Counted from the first letter of the stretch, positions 1-7,332 are shown. The stretch: DNA of 17,531 nucleotides from Pseudomonadota bacterium (GCA_023386455.1 JAEWJO010000228.1:1-17531), one strand, 5' to 3'. Numbers and translations are program-made. The notes: generated from the sequence alone by a model not told the origin.

Positions 1-324
1 ATCAAGGACCGCGTGCGCGAACGTCTGCACATCAACCTCAACGAAGTTGGTGAGCAAGACGTGTGGCAGCGCGCCGAGCTCGGCTGCGCTGTCGCAAGCG
101 GCGATCGCACCAAAGCGCTCGAGCTGATCGACGACGTCGTGCGCGTCGCGATGAGCGCGGGCGGCGCGCAGATCGTCGCGATCGCCAAGACGGTGACGAC
201 CTTCGACGCCGAGTCCGTTCCGTTCACGCCGATCGACGAGCGCACCGGCGCCGGCGACAAGGCACAGGCCCAGGACGACTGGGTCCCCGAAGCATGGCGC
301 GACGAGGCGGAGGGAAACCAATGA
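1..324 (+). CDS. ylxP: DUF503 / YlxP-family protein, 5' end cut off by window
   Basis: The open frame enters from the left edge and gives 107 residues before TGA. The stretch around residues 17-32 (GEQDVWQRAELGCAVAS) matches the core of the small DUF503 (YlxP-like) family, whose members read roughly 'VAEVDxQDLxQRAxLGVAVVS'. About 25-30 N-terminal residues, including the true start, should lie before base 1. After the usual domain there is an extra charged tail of about 30 residues. Family members commonly sit between infB and rbfA, and rbfA follows here with a 4-nt ATGA overlap, which supports the call. The molecular function is not well settled; a role near ribosome maturation is inferred from context. 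The assignment is from memory of the family, not a search. Confidence 0.8.
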   Translation: MKDRVRERLHINLNEVGEQDVWQRAELGCAVASGDRTKALELIDDVVRVAMSAGGAQIVAIAKTVTTFDAESVPFTPIDERTGAGDKAQAQDDWVPEAWRDEAEGNQ

Positions 325-746
325 GCGGCGAGCGCAAGCAACACGGCAGTGCGCGCAAGACGCGCGTCGAGCACGGCATGCGCGATGCGCTGACCGAGAT
401 GATCGCGGCGGACATCCGCGACCCACGCGTGCACGCGCCGACGCTGCTGACGGTGTCGCGCGTCGAGCTCAACGTCGATCTGTCGGTCGCGCACTGTTAC
501 GTGTCTATCGTCGGTGACGACGCGACCGCCGACGCCGCGATCGAGGGCCTGAACAAGGCCGCCGGCTTCATGCGAGGGCCGCTCGGGCGCCGGCTCGGCC
601 TGCAGCGCGCGCCGGAGCTGCGCTTCATGCTCGATCCCTCGATCGACGTCAGCCAGAAGCTCGCCGCGATCGTCCGCGAGGACGAGGAGCGTGCGCGCGC
701 CGCGGGCCGCGACCTCGAGGCCGAGAAGAAGGAGCCCAAGTCGTGA
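321..746 (+). CDS. rbfA: Ribosome-binding factor A
   Basis: This 141-residue cytoplasmic protein has the RbfA KH-like fold pattern. An N-terminal helix (KTRVEHGMRDALTEMIAADI, about residues 13-32) is followed by the signature IRDPRV, then LLTVSRVELNVDLSVAHCYVS at about residues 42-62, typical of the family. RbfA binds the 30S subunit and assists late 16S rRNA maturation, including 5' end processing, and supports cold adaptation in E. coli. ATG at 321 is chosen because it overlaps the upstream stop by 4 nt and leaves a normal length; the open frame extends further upstream only as a shadow of ylxP. The C-terminus is a charged Glu/Lys/Arg tail of about 20 residues. Its stop overlaps the next start (GTGA), so the three genes are probably translationally coupled. 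Confidence 0.93.
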   Translation: MSGERKQHGSARKTRVEHGMRDALTEMIAADIRDPRVHAPTLLTVSRVELNVDLSVAHCYVSIVGDDATADAAIEGLNKAAGFMRGPLGRRLGLQRAPELRFMLDPSIDVSQKLAAIVREDEERARAAGRDLEAEKKEPKS

Positions 747-1855
747 GAGATGGCGACGGGCGCCCCGGGACCGAGCCGGACGTCGAGAGCCCGCGCCGGC
801 AGACCGAGCCCGTCGAGACGCTCGATGCCCAGGCCGCGCTCGTCCGCGCGTGCGACAAGCTGCGCGAGTCGCAGCGGATCCTGCTGACGAGCCATCGTCG
901 CCCCGACGGCGACGGCACCGGCTCGATGGCCGGCCTCGCGTCGCTGCTCCGCGCCGTCGGCAAGGAAGCGATCATCTACTCGGTCGACCCGATCGCGCGC
1001 CGCTATCGCTGGCTGCCGCTCGTCACCTCGACCGTGCACACGATCGGCTTCGATGCGCGCTTCGACTGCACGATCGTCGTCGATTGCGCCGACATCTCGC
1101 TGCTCGGTGACTCGCTGCCGCCGCCCGAGGTCTGCGGGACGCTGATCACGCTCGATCACCATGCGAGCGGCCATCCGTTCGGCGACATCGCCGTCTGGGA
1201 TCCGAAGGCGGCCGCCGTCGGCGTGCTCGTTCACCGCATCGCGGTCTACGAGGGCTGGGAGGTGACGATGGAGGCGGCCGTGCCGCTCTACGTCTCGCTG
1301 ATCAGCGACACCGGCGGATTCCGCCACGCGAACACGAACGCCGAGGCGCTCCAGGTCGGCTCCGAGCTGATCCGCGCCGGCGTCATTCCCGCGTCCGTCG
1401 CGGCGAGCCTCGAGGAGCGACCGAGCCCCGGCAAGCTGCGGCTGCTCGGTGCGGTGCTGTCGACGCTCGAGCTGCAGTGCGCCGGCCGCGTCGGCGTGCT
1501 GAGCGTCACGACCGATATGGTCGAGGGCGCGCGCGCGTCGTGGGAGGACATCGAGGGCATGGTGAACTGGGCGCGCAACGTCGAGGGCGTCTCGGTCGGC
1601 GTGCTCCTGACGACGGCGAAGGGCGGAGGCGTGCGGGTGTCGATGCGGTCTCGCAACGAGCGGATCGACGGCGGCAAGGTGTGCATGAGCCTCGGCGGCG
1701 GCGGCCATCCCGGCGCGGGCGGTTGCCACATCAACGGCGATCTCCCGACGACGAAGGAGAAGGTCGTGCGCGCGCTGGAGCAGTCGTTCAACAGGATCTC
1801 TCAGCCGGTGATGACCCGGCCCGCCGACAAGGCGCCTGATCCCGCGTCGTCGTGA
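743..1855 (+). CDS. nrnA: DHH/DHHA1 phosphoesterase: oligoribonuclease / pAp phosphatase (NrnA-like)
   Basis: The 370-residue protein shows the DHH phosphoesterase motifs in order. These are motif I SHRRPDGDGTGS (His51, Asp55, Asp57), motif II VVDCAD (113-117), motif III DHH (138-140) and motif IV SDTGGFRH (188-195). A C-terminal DHHA1 domain carries the Gly-rich GGGGHPGAGG near residues 318-327. The Asp/His residues coordinate two metal ions, usually Mn. NrnA enzymes degrade 2-5 nt RNAs and dephosphorylate pAp in the cytoplasm. The GTG start at 743 overlaps the rbfA stop by 4 nt. About 30 extra N-terminal residues before the domain are polar and probably disordered. rbfA-nrnA-truB is a recurring order. 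Related c-di-NMP-cleaving DHH enzymes share the motifs, so exact substrate choice is inferred. Confidence 0.9.
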   Translation: MRDGDGRPGTEPDVESPRRQTEPVETLDAQAALVRACDKLRESQRILLTSHRRPDGDGTGSMAGLASLLRAVGKEAIIYSVDPIARRYRWLPLVTSTVHTIGFDARFDCTIVVDCADISLLGDSLPPPEVCGTLITLDHHASGHPFGDIAVWDPKAAAVGVLVHRIAVYEGWEVTMEAAVPLYVSLISDTGGFRHANTNAEALQVGSELIRAGVIPASVAASLEERPSPGKLRLLGAVLSTLELQCAGRVGVLSVTTDMVEGARASWEDIEGMVNWARNVEGVSVGVLLTTAKGGGVRVSMRSRNERIDGGKVCMSLGGGGHPGAGGCHINGDLPTTKEKVVRALEQSFNRISQPVMTRPADKAPDPASS

Positions 1856-1859
1856 TCGC

Positions 1860-1898
1860 CATCGGCCCGCCGGCCTTCTGGAGTAGTATCGGCCGATG
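1860..1898 (+). promoter_or_regulatory. Inverted repeat that could sequester a start codon
   Basis: The 8-nt arm catcggcc (1860-1867) is a perfect complement of ggccgatg (1891-1898), and the second arm contains the ATG of the lipoprotein gene. The 23-nt loop holds the likely Shine-Dalgarno tggag (1879-1883). The left arm starts 4 nt after the nrnA stop, so a ribosome ending nrnA would cover or open it. This would couple lipoprotein translation to nrnA. The pairing is seen in the sequence; the regulatory role is inference, and short GC-rich inverted repeats arise by chance in such DNA. Confidence 0.3.
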
Positions 1899-2942
1899 CG
1901 GTGGACTCTCGCGCTCGCGCTCGCGCTGTACGCGTGTGGCGATCCGAAGGACAACCCGGACGCGAGGACCGACGCCCCGGACACGGTGAGCGACGTCGGG
2001 ATCGACGCGTCGGATCCGAACATGCCGAGGACCCTCGCCGACACCGGCCTGTGCATGGATGCCGCGTGCACGCAGATAAATCCTCTCGCGATCCCGTACA
2101 CGCCGCAGTTCGAGCTGTGGAGCGACGGAGCGACGAAGCGGCGCTGGATCCAGCTTCCCGCGGGCACGAAGATCGACACCGCCGACATGGACTTCTGGGA
2201 GTTCCCCGTCGGCACGAAGCTCTGGAAGGAGTTCACGAGCGGCACGACGCGCGTCGAGACACGCCTCGTGATGCGCATCGGTGCCGGCACCACGCAGAAC
2301 GACTGGTTCTACGCGGCCTACGTCTGGAACGCCGCACAGGACAACGCGGTGTGGGAGGAGTACGGCGCCACCGACGTGCTCGGGACCCAGCACGACGTGC
2401 CGAGCAAGCCGCAGTGCCGTGGCTGCCACGAGAACACCAAGCCGAGCCGCGTGCTCGGCTTCTCGGCGATCCAGCTCGACCGCGATAACCCGACCGGCGA
2501 GCTCGATCTCGCCGAGCTCGTCGCGCAGGACCTGCTGACCGCGGCGCCCGCGTCGCCGCAGACGCCGGGGCCGTACTTCCCGCTGCCCGGTGGGACCTCA
2601 CCGGCGAAGGCCGCGCTCGGCTATCTCCACGTGAACTGCGGCCATTGCCACAACCCGAATTCCCAGGTCATCGGCAACACGCCGATGCTGCTGCGCCTGA
2701 CCGTCGATACGCTCGGCGCGCTGTCGACGACGCCGCCGTATCAGACGGCGGTGTCGCACGCGGCGGCCACGCCCGTCGGCGGCCGCACCGTGATCGTCGA
2801 GCCCGGTATGCCCGACGCGTCGAGCATGATCTATCGCTTCGAGTCCGCGAACCCCGCGGAGCACATGCCGGCGCTCGGCAGCGAGGTGCGTGACGAGACC
2901 GGTCGCACGACGCTGCGCGACTGGATCACGAACATCCAGTAG
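1896..2942 (+). CDS. Predicted diheme cytochrome c lipoprotein (SO_2930-like)
   Basis: This 348-residue protein starts with a short hydrophobic signal ending in a lipobox-like LYAC (Cys14), followed by a polar Asp/Pro-rich linker, so a membrane-anchored lipoprotein outside the cytoplasm is likely. It carries two CxxCH heme-attachment motifs, CRGCH (174-178) and CGHCH (248-252). The region IPYTPQFELWSDGATKRRW to FPVGTKLWKEF (about 66-113), followed by ETRLVMR and a YVWN segment, resembles the SO_2930 / HNE_0200 family of diheme c-type cytochromes as I remember it. A role in periplasmic electron transfer or oxidation is inferred; the substrate is unknown. The usual start is ATG 1896 with tggag 12 nt upstream. 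It lies 40 nt after nrnA and 15 nt before truB, on the same strand, although its function is unrelated to theirs. Confidence 0.78.
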   Translation: MRWTLALALALYACGDPKDNPDARTDAPDTVSDVGIDASDPNMPRTLADTGLCMDAACTQINPLAIPYTPQFELWSDGATKRRWIQLPAGTKIDTADMDFWEFPVGTKLWKEFTSGTTRVETRLVMRIGAGTTQNDWFYAAYVWNAAQDNAVWEEYGATDVLGTQHDVPSKPQCRGCHENTKPSRVLGFSAIQLDRDNPTGELDLAELVAQDLLTAAPASPQTPGPYFPLPGGTSPAKAALGYLHVNCGHCHNPNSQVIGNTPMLLRLTVDTLGALSTTPPYQTAVSHAAATPVGGRTVIVEPGMPDASSMIYRFESANPAEHMPALGSEVRDETGRTTLRDWITNIQ

Positions 2943-2957
2943 CCGCGCAGTGATGTC

Positions 2958-3818
2958 GTGAATGGAGTGATCGTCCTCGACAAGCCGGCGCGCATGAGCT
3001 CCGCGTCGGCGGTCGAATACGTCAAGCGGCGGCTCGGCGCGAAGCGGGCAGGGCACGGCGGCACGCTCGATCCGATCGCGACGGGCGTCCTGCCGATCTG
3101 CCTCGGCGAAGCGACGAAGCTCGCGCAGTACCTGCTCGCCGACGACAAGGCGTACGAGGCGGACCTCGTGCTCGGCGTCGAGACCGACACGCTCGATCGC
3201 ACGGGCACCGTGACGCGCGAGCGCGATGCCTCCCACGTGACGCGCGAGGCGATCGAGGCCGTGCTCGCATCGCGCCGCGGCGAGCAGGATCAGCTTCCGC
3301 CGATCTACTCCGCGATCAAACAGGGCGGCGTTCGCATGTACGAGCGCGCGCGCGCCGGCGAGGACGTCGAGCGCACGCCGCGCCGGATCCGCATCGATCG
3401 GCTCGATCTCCTCGCGTTCGATCCGCCGCACGTCCGCATCGCGATCGAGTGCAGCAAGGGAACCTACGTCCGCTCGATCGTCGCGGACATCGGCACGGAC
3501 CTCGGCTGCGGCGCGCACATGACCGAGCTGCGGCGAACGCGCTCCGGGGTGTTCACGATCGCCCAGGCACGCGAGCTCGATCGCATGGACGGCGTCCGGA
3601 TCATTCCGATGATCGAGGCGACGCGGCTGCCGCGCGTGACCGCCGCCGCCGATCACGTGCCGAAGATCCGCGCGGGCCTGCAGCTCGCGCCCGAGGTGCT
3701 CGGCGTCCCTGCGGAGGTCTACGAGCGATTCCTGCTACTTGACCCGGCAGGTGAGCTGGTCTCGATCGCGCACGTCGAAGGCCACAAGGTCCTGTACGAC
3801 CGCGTCTTTGTGCCTTGA
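2958..3818 (+). CDS. truB: tRNA pseudouridine(55) synthase TruB
   Basis: The 286-residue cytoplasmic enzyme isomerises U55 in the T-loop of tRNAs to pseudouridine. The N-terminus NGVIVLDKPARMSS matches the TruB start region. The motif AGHGGTLDPIATGVLPIC (31-48) contains the catalytic aspartate Asp38. A YSAIKQGG substrate-site segment follows near residue 115, and GTYVRSIVADIG lies near residue 170. The GTG start at 2958 is the only useful in-frame choice: the nearby upstream GTG and ATG codons run into TGA within a few codons, and 2958 preserves the 'NGV' seen in homologues. A recognisable Shine-Dalgarno is weak, so coupling to the upstream gene 15 nt away is possible. There is no separate PUA domain of obvious length; the C-terminal about 50 residues are poorly diagnostic. 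Confidence 0.94.
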   Translation: MNGVIVLDKPARMSSASAVEYVKRRLGAKRAGHGGTLDPIATGVLPICLGEATKLAQYLLADDKAYEADLVLGVETDTLDRTGTVTRERDASHVTREAIEAVLASRRGEQDQLPPIYSAIKQGGVRMYERARAGEDVERTPRRIRIDRLDLLAFDPPHVRIAIECSKGTYVRSIVADIGTDLGCGAHMTELRRTRSGVFTIAQARELDRMDGVRIIPMIEATRLPRVTAAADHVPKIRAGLQLAPEVLGVPAEVYERFLLLDPAGELVSIAHVEGHKVLYDRVFVP

Positions 3819-3902
3819 CGCACCGCTCGGATTACCCCAATCTCCGCCCTGACCACGGCACTCGTTCATCACGGACGCGGCCGCTGGCGACTGGAGTAGC
3901 AA

Positions 3903-4172
3903 ATGCCCGTTTCGACCGTTCGCAAGCAAGAGACCATCGGTAAGTTCCAGCAGCACCAGGGCGACACCGGCTCGCCGGAAGTCCAGGTTGCCCTCCTCAG
4001 CGAGCGCATCTCGCACCTGACGGAGCACCTGAAGAACAACCACAAGGATCACCACAGCCGCCGTGGTCTCCTGAAGATGGTCGGCCAGCGCCGCGCGCTG
4101 CTCGACTACCTGAAGCGCAAGAGCCTCGATCGCTACAAGAAGCTGATCGAGACGCTCGGCCTCCGCCGCTAA
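3903..4172 (+). CDS. rpsO: 30S ribosomal protein S15
   Basis: The 89-residue protein is exactly the usual S15 length, and nearly the whole family pattern is visible. It has GDTGSPEVQVALLSERI, then HLTEHLKNNHKDHHSRRGLL, then VGQRRALLDYLKRK and a basic C-terminus. S15 is a primary 16S rRNA binder at the central-domain three-way junction. A Shine-Dalgarno ctggag (3891-3896) precedes the ATG by 6 nt. The 84-nt gap after truB could hold its own promoter or an S15 autoregulatory leader, but I cannot identify one with confidence. In many bacteria rpsO is followed directly by pnp. Here its stop codon instead overlaps the stop of an oppositely oriented gene by 2 nt. Confidence 0.98.
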   Translation: MPVSTVRKQETIGKFQQHQGDTGSPEVQVALLSERISHLTEHLKNNHKDHHSRRGLLKMVGQRRALLDYLKRKSLDRYKKLIETLGLRR

Positions 4173-4567
4173 TCGTCGTCGGCTTCGCGTCGGTCAGGCG
4201 GAACCCGGATCGGCACGACCGGTGGTCGGCCGAACGCGAGCTCGCGTGCCTCCGGCATCGCGTCCTCCGCGACGAGCCGCATCACCTTCGCGAGCTCGGC
4301 CTCGGGTACTTCGCGCCGGTGATGCGCGAGGTAGTGAATCGCGAGCGAGTTCGTGACGAGCTCGCCCTCGGCCACCCGCACGAGGAGCTCGCAGGACGAG
4401 CTCCGCGCGCCGCATCGGCACGTGTGGACGCCGCGCGACTGCCTGCCGGGACGTGCGGCGCGCAGTGCGCCGGTCATCCGCAGCGTGTACTCGTCGATCA
4501 CCGCCGGAGACTCGAGCGGGCCGATCGGCTCGATGAACAGCAGGCGTCTGGCCGCCGTCGAGATCAC
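4169..4567 (-). CDS. Unrecognised protein with Cys-x-Cys/His-rich patch
   Basis: I do not recognise a named family. The 132-residue frame has no signal peptide or membrane segment. The centre contains HTCRCGARSSSC (His48, Cys50, Cys52, Cys59), followed by TNSLAIHYLAHHRREVP (His78, His82, His83) and an amphipathic helix. The spacing suggests a small metal-binding site, though this is inference. Before it comes a plain IEPIGPLESPAVIDEYTLR segment; the C-terminus is Pro/Arg/Asp-rich. The start is taken as GTG at 4567 because it overlaps the upstream gene's TGA by 4 nt (GTGA), and because the translation farther upstream in this frame becomes Arg/Gly-rich shadow sequence antisense to nothing real. 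The gene converges on rpsO with overlapping stop codons. It is probably cotranscribed with the 4564-4938 gene. Confidence 0.72.
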   Translation of the reverse strand: MISTAARRLLFIEPIGPLESPAVIDEYTLRMTGALRAARPGRQSRGVHTCRCGARSSSCELLVRVAEGELVTNSLAIHYLAHHRREVPEAELAKVMRLVAEDAMPEARELAFGRPPVVPIRVPPDRREADDD

Positions 4568-4938
4568 GTGCTCTTGGCTGCCTCGCGAAGCACGTCCTTG
4601 AGCGCGGCGAGCCACGTCTCCTTGGAGGGCGTACCCGTCACTCGTGGGACATCGGCGATCGACACGTCCGGAATCTCGGTCGTGCCGTCGGACACGATCC
4701 GGTCGGCGCCGACCCAGCCGACGCGGACGTCCGCGGTCGGCCCACCGACGTAGCCGAGCACGCGGATCGTCATGCCCTGGAGCACCGCGGTCGTCCGGAC
4801 CCGGCGATGGGCCCATTGCTCGACCTGGTCCTCGGCCTCGACCTCGCCCAGCGCGGCGAGACCCTCGAGCCAGGGGGCGGCGTCCTTGGTGACGGCCGTC
4901 AGCTTCACGTCGAGAAAACCCGGCGTGTCGGTCTTCAT
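4564..4938 (-). CDS. Hypothetical cytoplasmic protein, first gene of an antisense pair
   Basis: I do not recognise this 124-residue protein. It begins MKTDTPGFLDVKLTAVTKDA, has an acidic helix-like stretch (LAALGEVEAEDQVEQW, about 28-42), then alternating hydrophobic/polar segments (TAVLQGMTIRVLGYVGG) suggesting beta strands. It ends in an amphipathic helix with Lys/Arg. There is no signal peptide, no membrane segment and no cysteine. ATG at 4938 is preferred over a farther ATG at 5055, because the extra 39 residues look non-coding and fall in the intergenic region that also serves pnp. No clear Shine-Dalgarno is visible before 4938. Its TGA overlaps the following GTG start, so the two proteins are likely made together and may act together. 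Coding status is inferred from sensible composition and the coupling geometry. Confidence 0.65.
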   Translation of the reverse strand: MKTDTPGFLDVKLTAVTKDAAPWLEGLAALGEVEAEDQVEQWAHRRVRTTAVLQGMTIRVLGYVGGPTADVRVGWVGADRIVSDGTTEIPDVSIADVPRVTGTPSKETWLAALKDVLREAAKST

Positions 4939-4991
4939 AACCGCGGACGGTAACACGCGAAATCGACCGAGCCAGGGGCAATTCGCATCCC

Positions 4992-5020
4992 TTGGCTTTT
5001 GCTCCCGTGTGTGCAATAAA
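4992..5020 (+). promoter_or_regulatory. Candidate extended -10 sigma-70-type promoter for pnp
   Basis: A TTGGCT box (4992-4997) is separated by exactly 17 nt from AATAAA (5015-5020), which is immediately preceded by TGC, the extended -10 element. Each hexamer matches 4 of 6 consensus positions. This is one of the few AT-containing stretches in the region. A start near 5027 would give a leader of about 154 nt containing the hairpin at 5091-5115. It is a prediction from motif spacing only. Confidence 0.42.
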
Positions 5021-5090
5021 CCCCGCGGTAACAACCAGGTAGCGTCGTAGGGCAAAGCAGAGATCGGGTTGGTTTGATCGTTCCGTCGAG

Positions 5091-5115
5091 TGGCTCGAGT
5101 GTTTCATTCGAGCCA
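5091..5115 (+). promoter_or_regulatory. Stem-loop in the pnp 5' leader
   Basis: Arms tggctcgag (5091-5099) and ttcgagcca (5107-5115) pair over 9 positions (eight Watson-Crick and one G-U) around a 7-nt loop. No T-run follows, so it is not an intrinsic terminator. It lies about 65 nt before the pnp start. In E. coli the pnp leader has a stem-loop cut by RNase III, after which PNPase represses its own mRNA. This hairpin may serve the same purpose, by analogy only. Confidence 0.45.
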
Positions 5116-5166
5116 TTGGATAGAGGGTTCAGGCCACGCGACATGCCCCCGACGACGTGACTCTTC

Positions 5167-5173
5167 GAAAGGA
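5167..5173 (+). promoter_or_regulatory. Ribosome binding site that decides the pnp start
   Basis: The purine-rich gaaagga ends 7 nt before GTG 5181. The alternative in-frame GTG at 5157 has only a C-rich sequence before it. Translation from 5181 (MAYVRETAIVGG) also fits the N-terminus of PNPases, so 5181 is preferred. Confidence 0.7.
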
Positions 5174-5180
5174 CACGTCA

Positions 5181-7304
5181 GTGGCATACGTTCGTGAAAC
5201 CGCCATCGTGGGCGGCAAGGAAATCACTATCGAGACGGGCAAGTGGGCCAAGCAGGCCGGCGGCGCCGTCGTCATCCGGTGCGGCGACAGCATGGTCCTC
5301 GTGACCGCGGCAGGCTCTCAGCAGCCGCGCGACATCGACTTCATGCCGCTCACCTGCGAGTACCAGGAGAAGTTCTACTCGTCGGGCAAGATCCCCGGCA
5401 GCTTCTTCCGTCGCGAGGGCCGCTCGACCAACGCGGAGATCCTCGTCGCTCGCCTGATGGACCGCCCGGTCCGCCCGCTCTTCCCCAAGGGCTGGTTCAT
5501 CGACACGCAGATCATCGCGAACGTCATCTCGTTCGACCGCGAGAACGCGACGGACGTGCTCGCGATGACGGGCGCGTCGGCCGCGCTCCACATCTCGGAC
5601 CTCGTCTGGGACGGCCCGCTCGCCGGTGTCCGCGTTGCTCGCATCGACGGTCAGTTCATCGCGAACCCGACGTTCGCCGAGCGCGAGAAGAGCGAGATGG
5701 ACATCATCGTCGCGGCCAGCAAGGACGCGATCATGATGGTCGAGGGCGAGATGCACGAGCTCCAGGAGGACGTCGTCATCGACGCGCTCCTGTTCGCGCA
5801 CCAGGCCGTCCAGCCGCTCATCGAGCTGCAGGAGCGCCTCCGCGCCTCGAACGGCAAGGAGAAGCGCCCGTTCACCAAGCCCGTCACCGACGAGGCCCTG
5901 GCCGAGAAGGTCAAGGAGTCGGCGTACGAGCGCCTCGCGCAGGCGATGCAGATCAAGGACAAGGCGAAGCGTCGCGATGCGACGTCGCAGCTCCACCTCG
6001 AGCTGCGGACCTCGCTGACCGCCGAAGGTCAGCCGTGGGCCGGCAAGAGCAAGGACGTCGACAACGCGTTCTCCAAGCTCCAGAAGAAGTGGGCGCGCGG
6101 TCACACGATCTCGACGCGCACGCGCATCGACGGCCGCAAGCCCGACGAGGTTCGCGCGATCATGATCGAGACCGGCGTGCTTCCGCGCGCGCACGGCTCG
6201 GCGCTGTTCCAGCGTGGCGAGACCCAGGCGCTCGTCGCGGTGACGCTCGGCACCAAGTACGACGAGAAGAAGCTCGACACCCTCATGGGTGACACGAAGC
6301 GCACCTTCTACATGGACTACAACTTCCCGCCGTTCTCGACGGGAGAGGTCAAGCCGCTGCGCGGCCAGTCGCGCCGCGAGGTCGGCCACGGCTTCCTCGC
6401 CGAGCGCTCGGTCGAGTCGATCGTGCCCGTGTACGAGGACTTCCCGTACACGATCCGCGTCGTCAGCGACATCCTCGAGAGCAACGGCTCCTCGTCGATG
6501 GCGTCGGTGTGCGGTGGCTCGCTCGCGCTCATGGACGCCGGCGTTCCGACGAAGGCACCCGTCGCCGGTATCGCGATGGGTCTCATGAAGGAGGGCGATG
6601 ACTACGTCATCCTCTCCGACATCCTCGGCGACGAGGATCACCTCGGCGACATGGACTTCAAGGTGACGGGTACGCGCCGCGGCGTGTGCGCGCTCCAGAT
6701 GGACATCAAGGTCGACGGCCTGACCCGCAAGATCCTCGAGGAGGCGCTGGAGCAGGCCAAGCGCGGTCGTATCCACATCCTCGACAAGATGGATGCGGCG
6801 ATCAGCGCGCCGCGCGACGAGGTCTCGGTCTACGCGCCGCGCATCGTCACCGTGACGATCAAGCCGGACAAGGTCCGCGACATCATCGGCCCCGGTGGCA
6901 AGACGATCCGCGCGATCCAGGAGCAGACCGGCGCCCAGATCGACATCAACGACAACGGCACGGTGTCGATCGCGTCGTCCGACTCGAAGAGCATCGAGCA
7001 GGCCCAGGCGCTCATCTCGGGCCTCACGATGGAGCCCGAGGTCGGCCAGTTCTACAACGGCATCGTGAAGAAGATCGTCGAGATCGGCGCGTTCGTCGAG
7101 ATCATGCCGGGCACCGACGGTCTCCTCCACATCAGCGAGGTCGCCAAGGAGCGCATCCGCGCTGTCGAGGATGTCCTGTCCGAGGGTGACGAGGTCATCG
7201 TGAAGTGCATCAAGGTCGACCGCGACGGCAAGATCCGCCTGTCGCGCCGGGAAGCGCTCGACGCGAACCCGGGCCCCGAAGAAGTGAACAACTTCGTGAT
7301 CTGA
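5181..7304 (+). CDS. pnp: Polyribonucleotide nucleotidyltransferase (PNPase)
   Basis: The 707-residue enzyme degrades RNA 3' to 5' with phosphate, releasing nucleoside diphosphates, usually as a trimer in RNA turnover. The domains are in the usual order. The first RNase PH domain starts near residue 10, with KIPGSFFRREGR and LMDRPVRPLFPKG. It is followed by a helical linker, the second RNase PH domain from about 314 (IDGRKPDEVR), and the catalytic metal-binding region SDILGDEDHLGDMDFK near 480-495. A KH domain carries the GxxG signature IIGPGGKTI near 563, and an S1 domain runs from about 620 (GQFYNGIVKKI to GLLHISEVA). The protein stops soon after S1. A strong intrinsic terminator follows 28 nt after the stop. 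It is separated from rpsO by an antisense gene pair, so it probably uses its own promoter. Confidence 0.97.
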   Translation: MAYVRETAIVGGKEITIETGKWAKQAGGAVVIRCGDSMVLVTAAGSQQPRDIDFMPLTCEYQEKFYSSGKIPGSFFRREGRSTNAEILVARLMDRPVRPLFPKGWFIDTQIIANVISFDRENATDVLAMTGASAALHISDLVWDGPLAGVRVARIDGQFIANPTFAEREKSEMDIIVAASKDAIMMVEGEMHELQEDVVIDALLFAHQAVQPLIELQERLRASNGKEKRPFTKPVTDEALAEKVKESAYERLAQAMQIKDKAKRRDATSQLHLELRTSLTAEGQPWAGKSKDVDNAFSKLQKKWARGHTISTRTRIDGRKPDEVRAIMIETGVLPRAHGSALFQRGETQALVAVTLGTKYDEKKLDTLMGDTKRTFYMDYNFPPFSTGEVKPLRGQSRREVGHGFLAERSVESIVPVYEDFPYTIRVVSDILESNGSSSMASVCGGSLALMDAGVPTKAPVAGIAMGLMKEGDDYVILSDILGDEDHLGDMDFKVTGTRRGVCALQMDIKVDGLTRKILEEALEQAKRGRIHILDKMDAAISAPRDEVSVYAPRIVTVTIKPDKVRDIIGPGGKTIRAIQEQTGAQIDINDNGTVSIASSDSKSIEQAQALISGLTMEPEVGQFYNGIVKKIVEIGAFVEIMPGTDGLLHISEVAKERIRAVEDVLSEGDEVIVKCIKVDRDGKIRLSRREALDANPGPEEVNNFVI

Positions 7305-7332
7305 GCGCCGCGTAGGCGAAGGTCCGACGTCG

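Noticed and set aside
497..2293. 598-codon minus-strand frame across rbfA, nrnA and the cytochrome gene
   Set aside because: Arg/Asp/His/Ala-rich shadow composition; three genuine plus-strand genes explain the DNA.
3815..3843. Possible rpsO promoter with TTGACG overlapping the truB stop
   Set aside because: The -35-like box is good, but no acceptable -10 occurs at 16-18 nt; the best candidate, caatct, matches 2 of 6.
5157..5180. Earlier GTG start for pnp
   Set aside because: There is no ribosome binding site before it and the eight extra residues do not fit PNPase N-termini. GTG 5181 has gaaagga at 7 nt.
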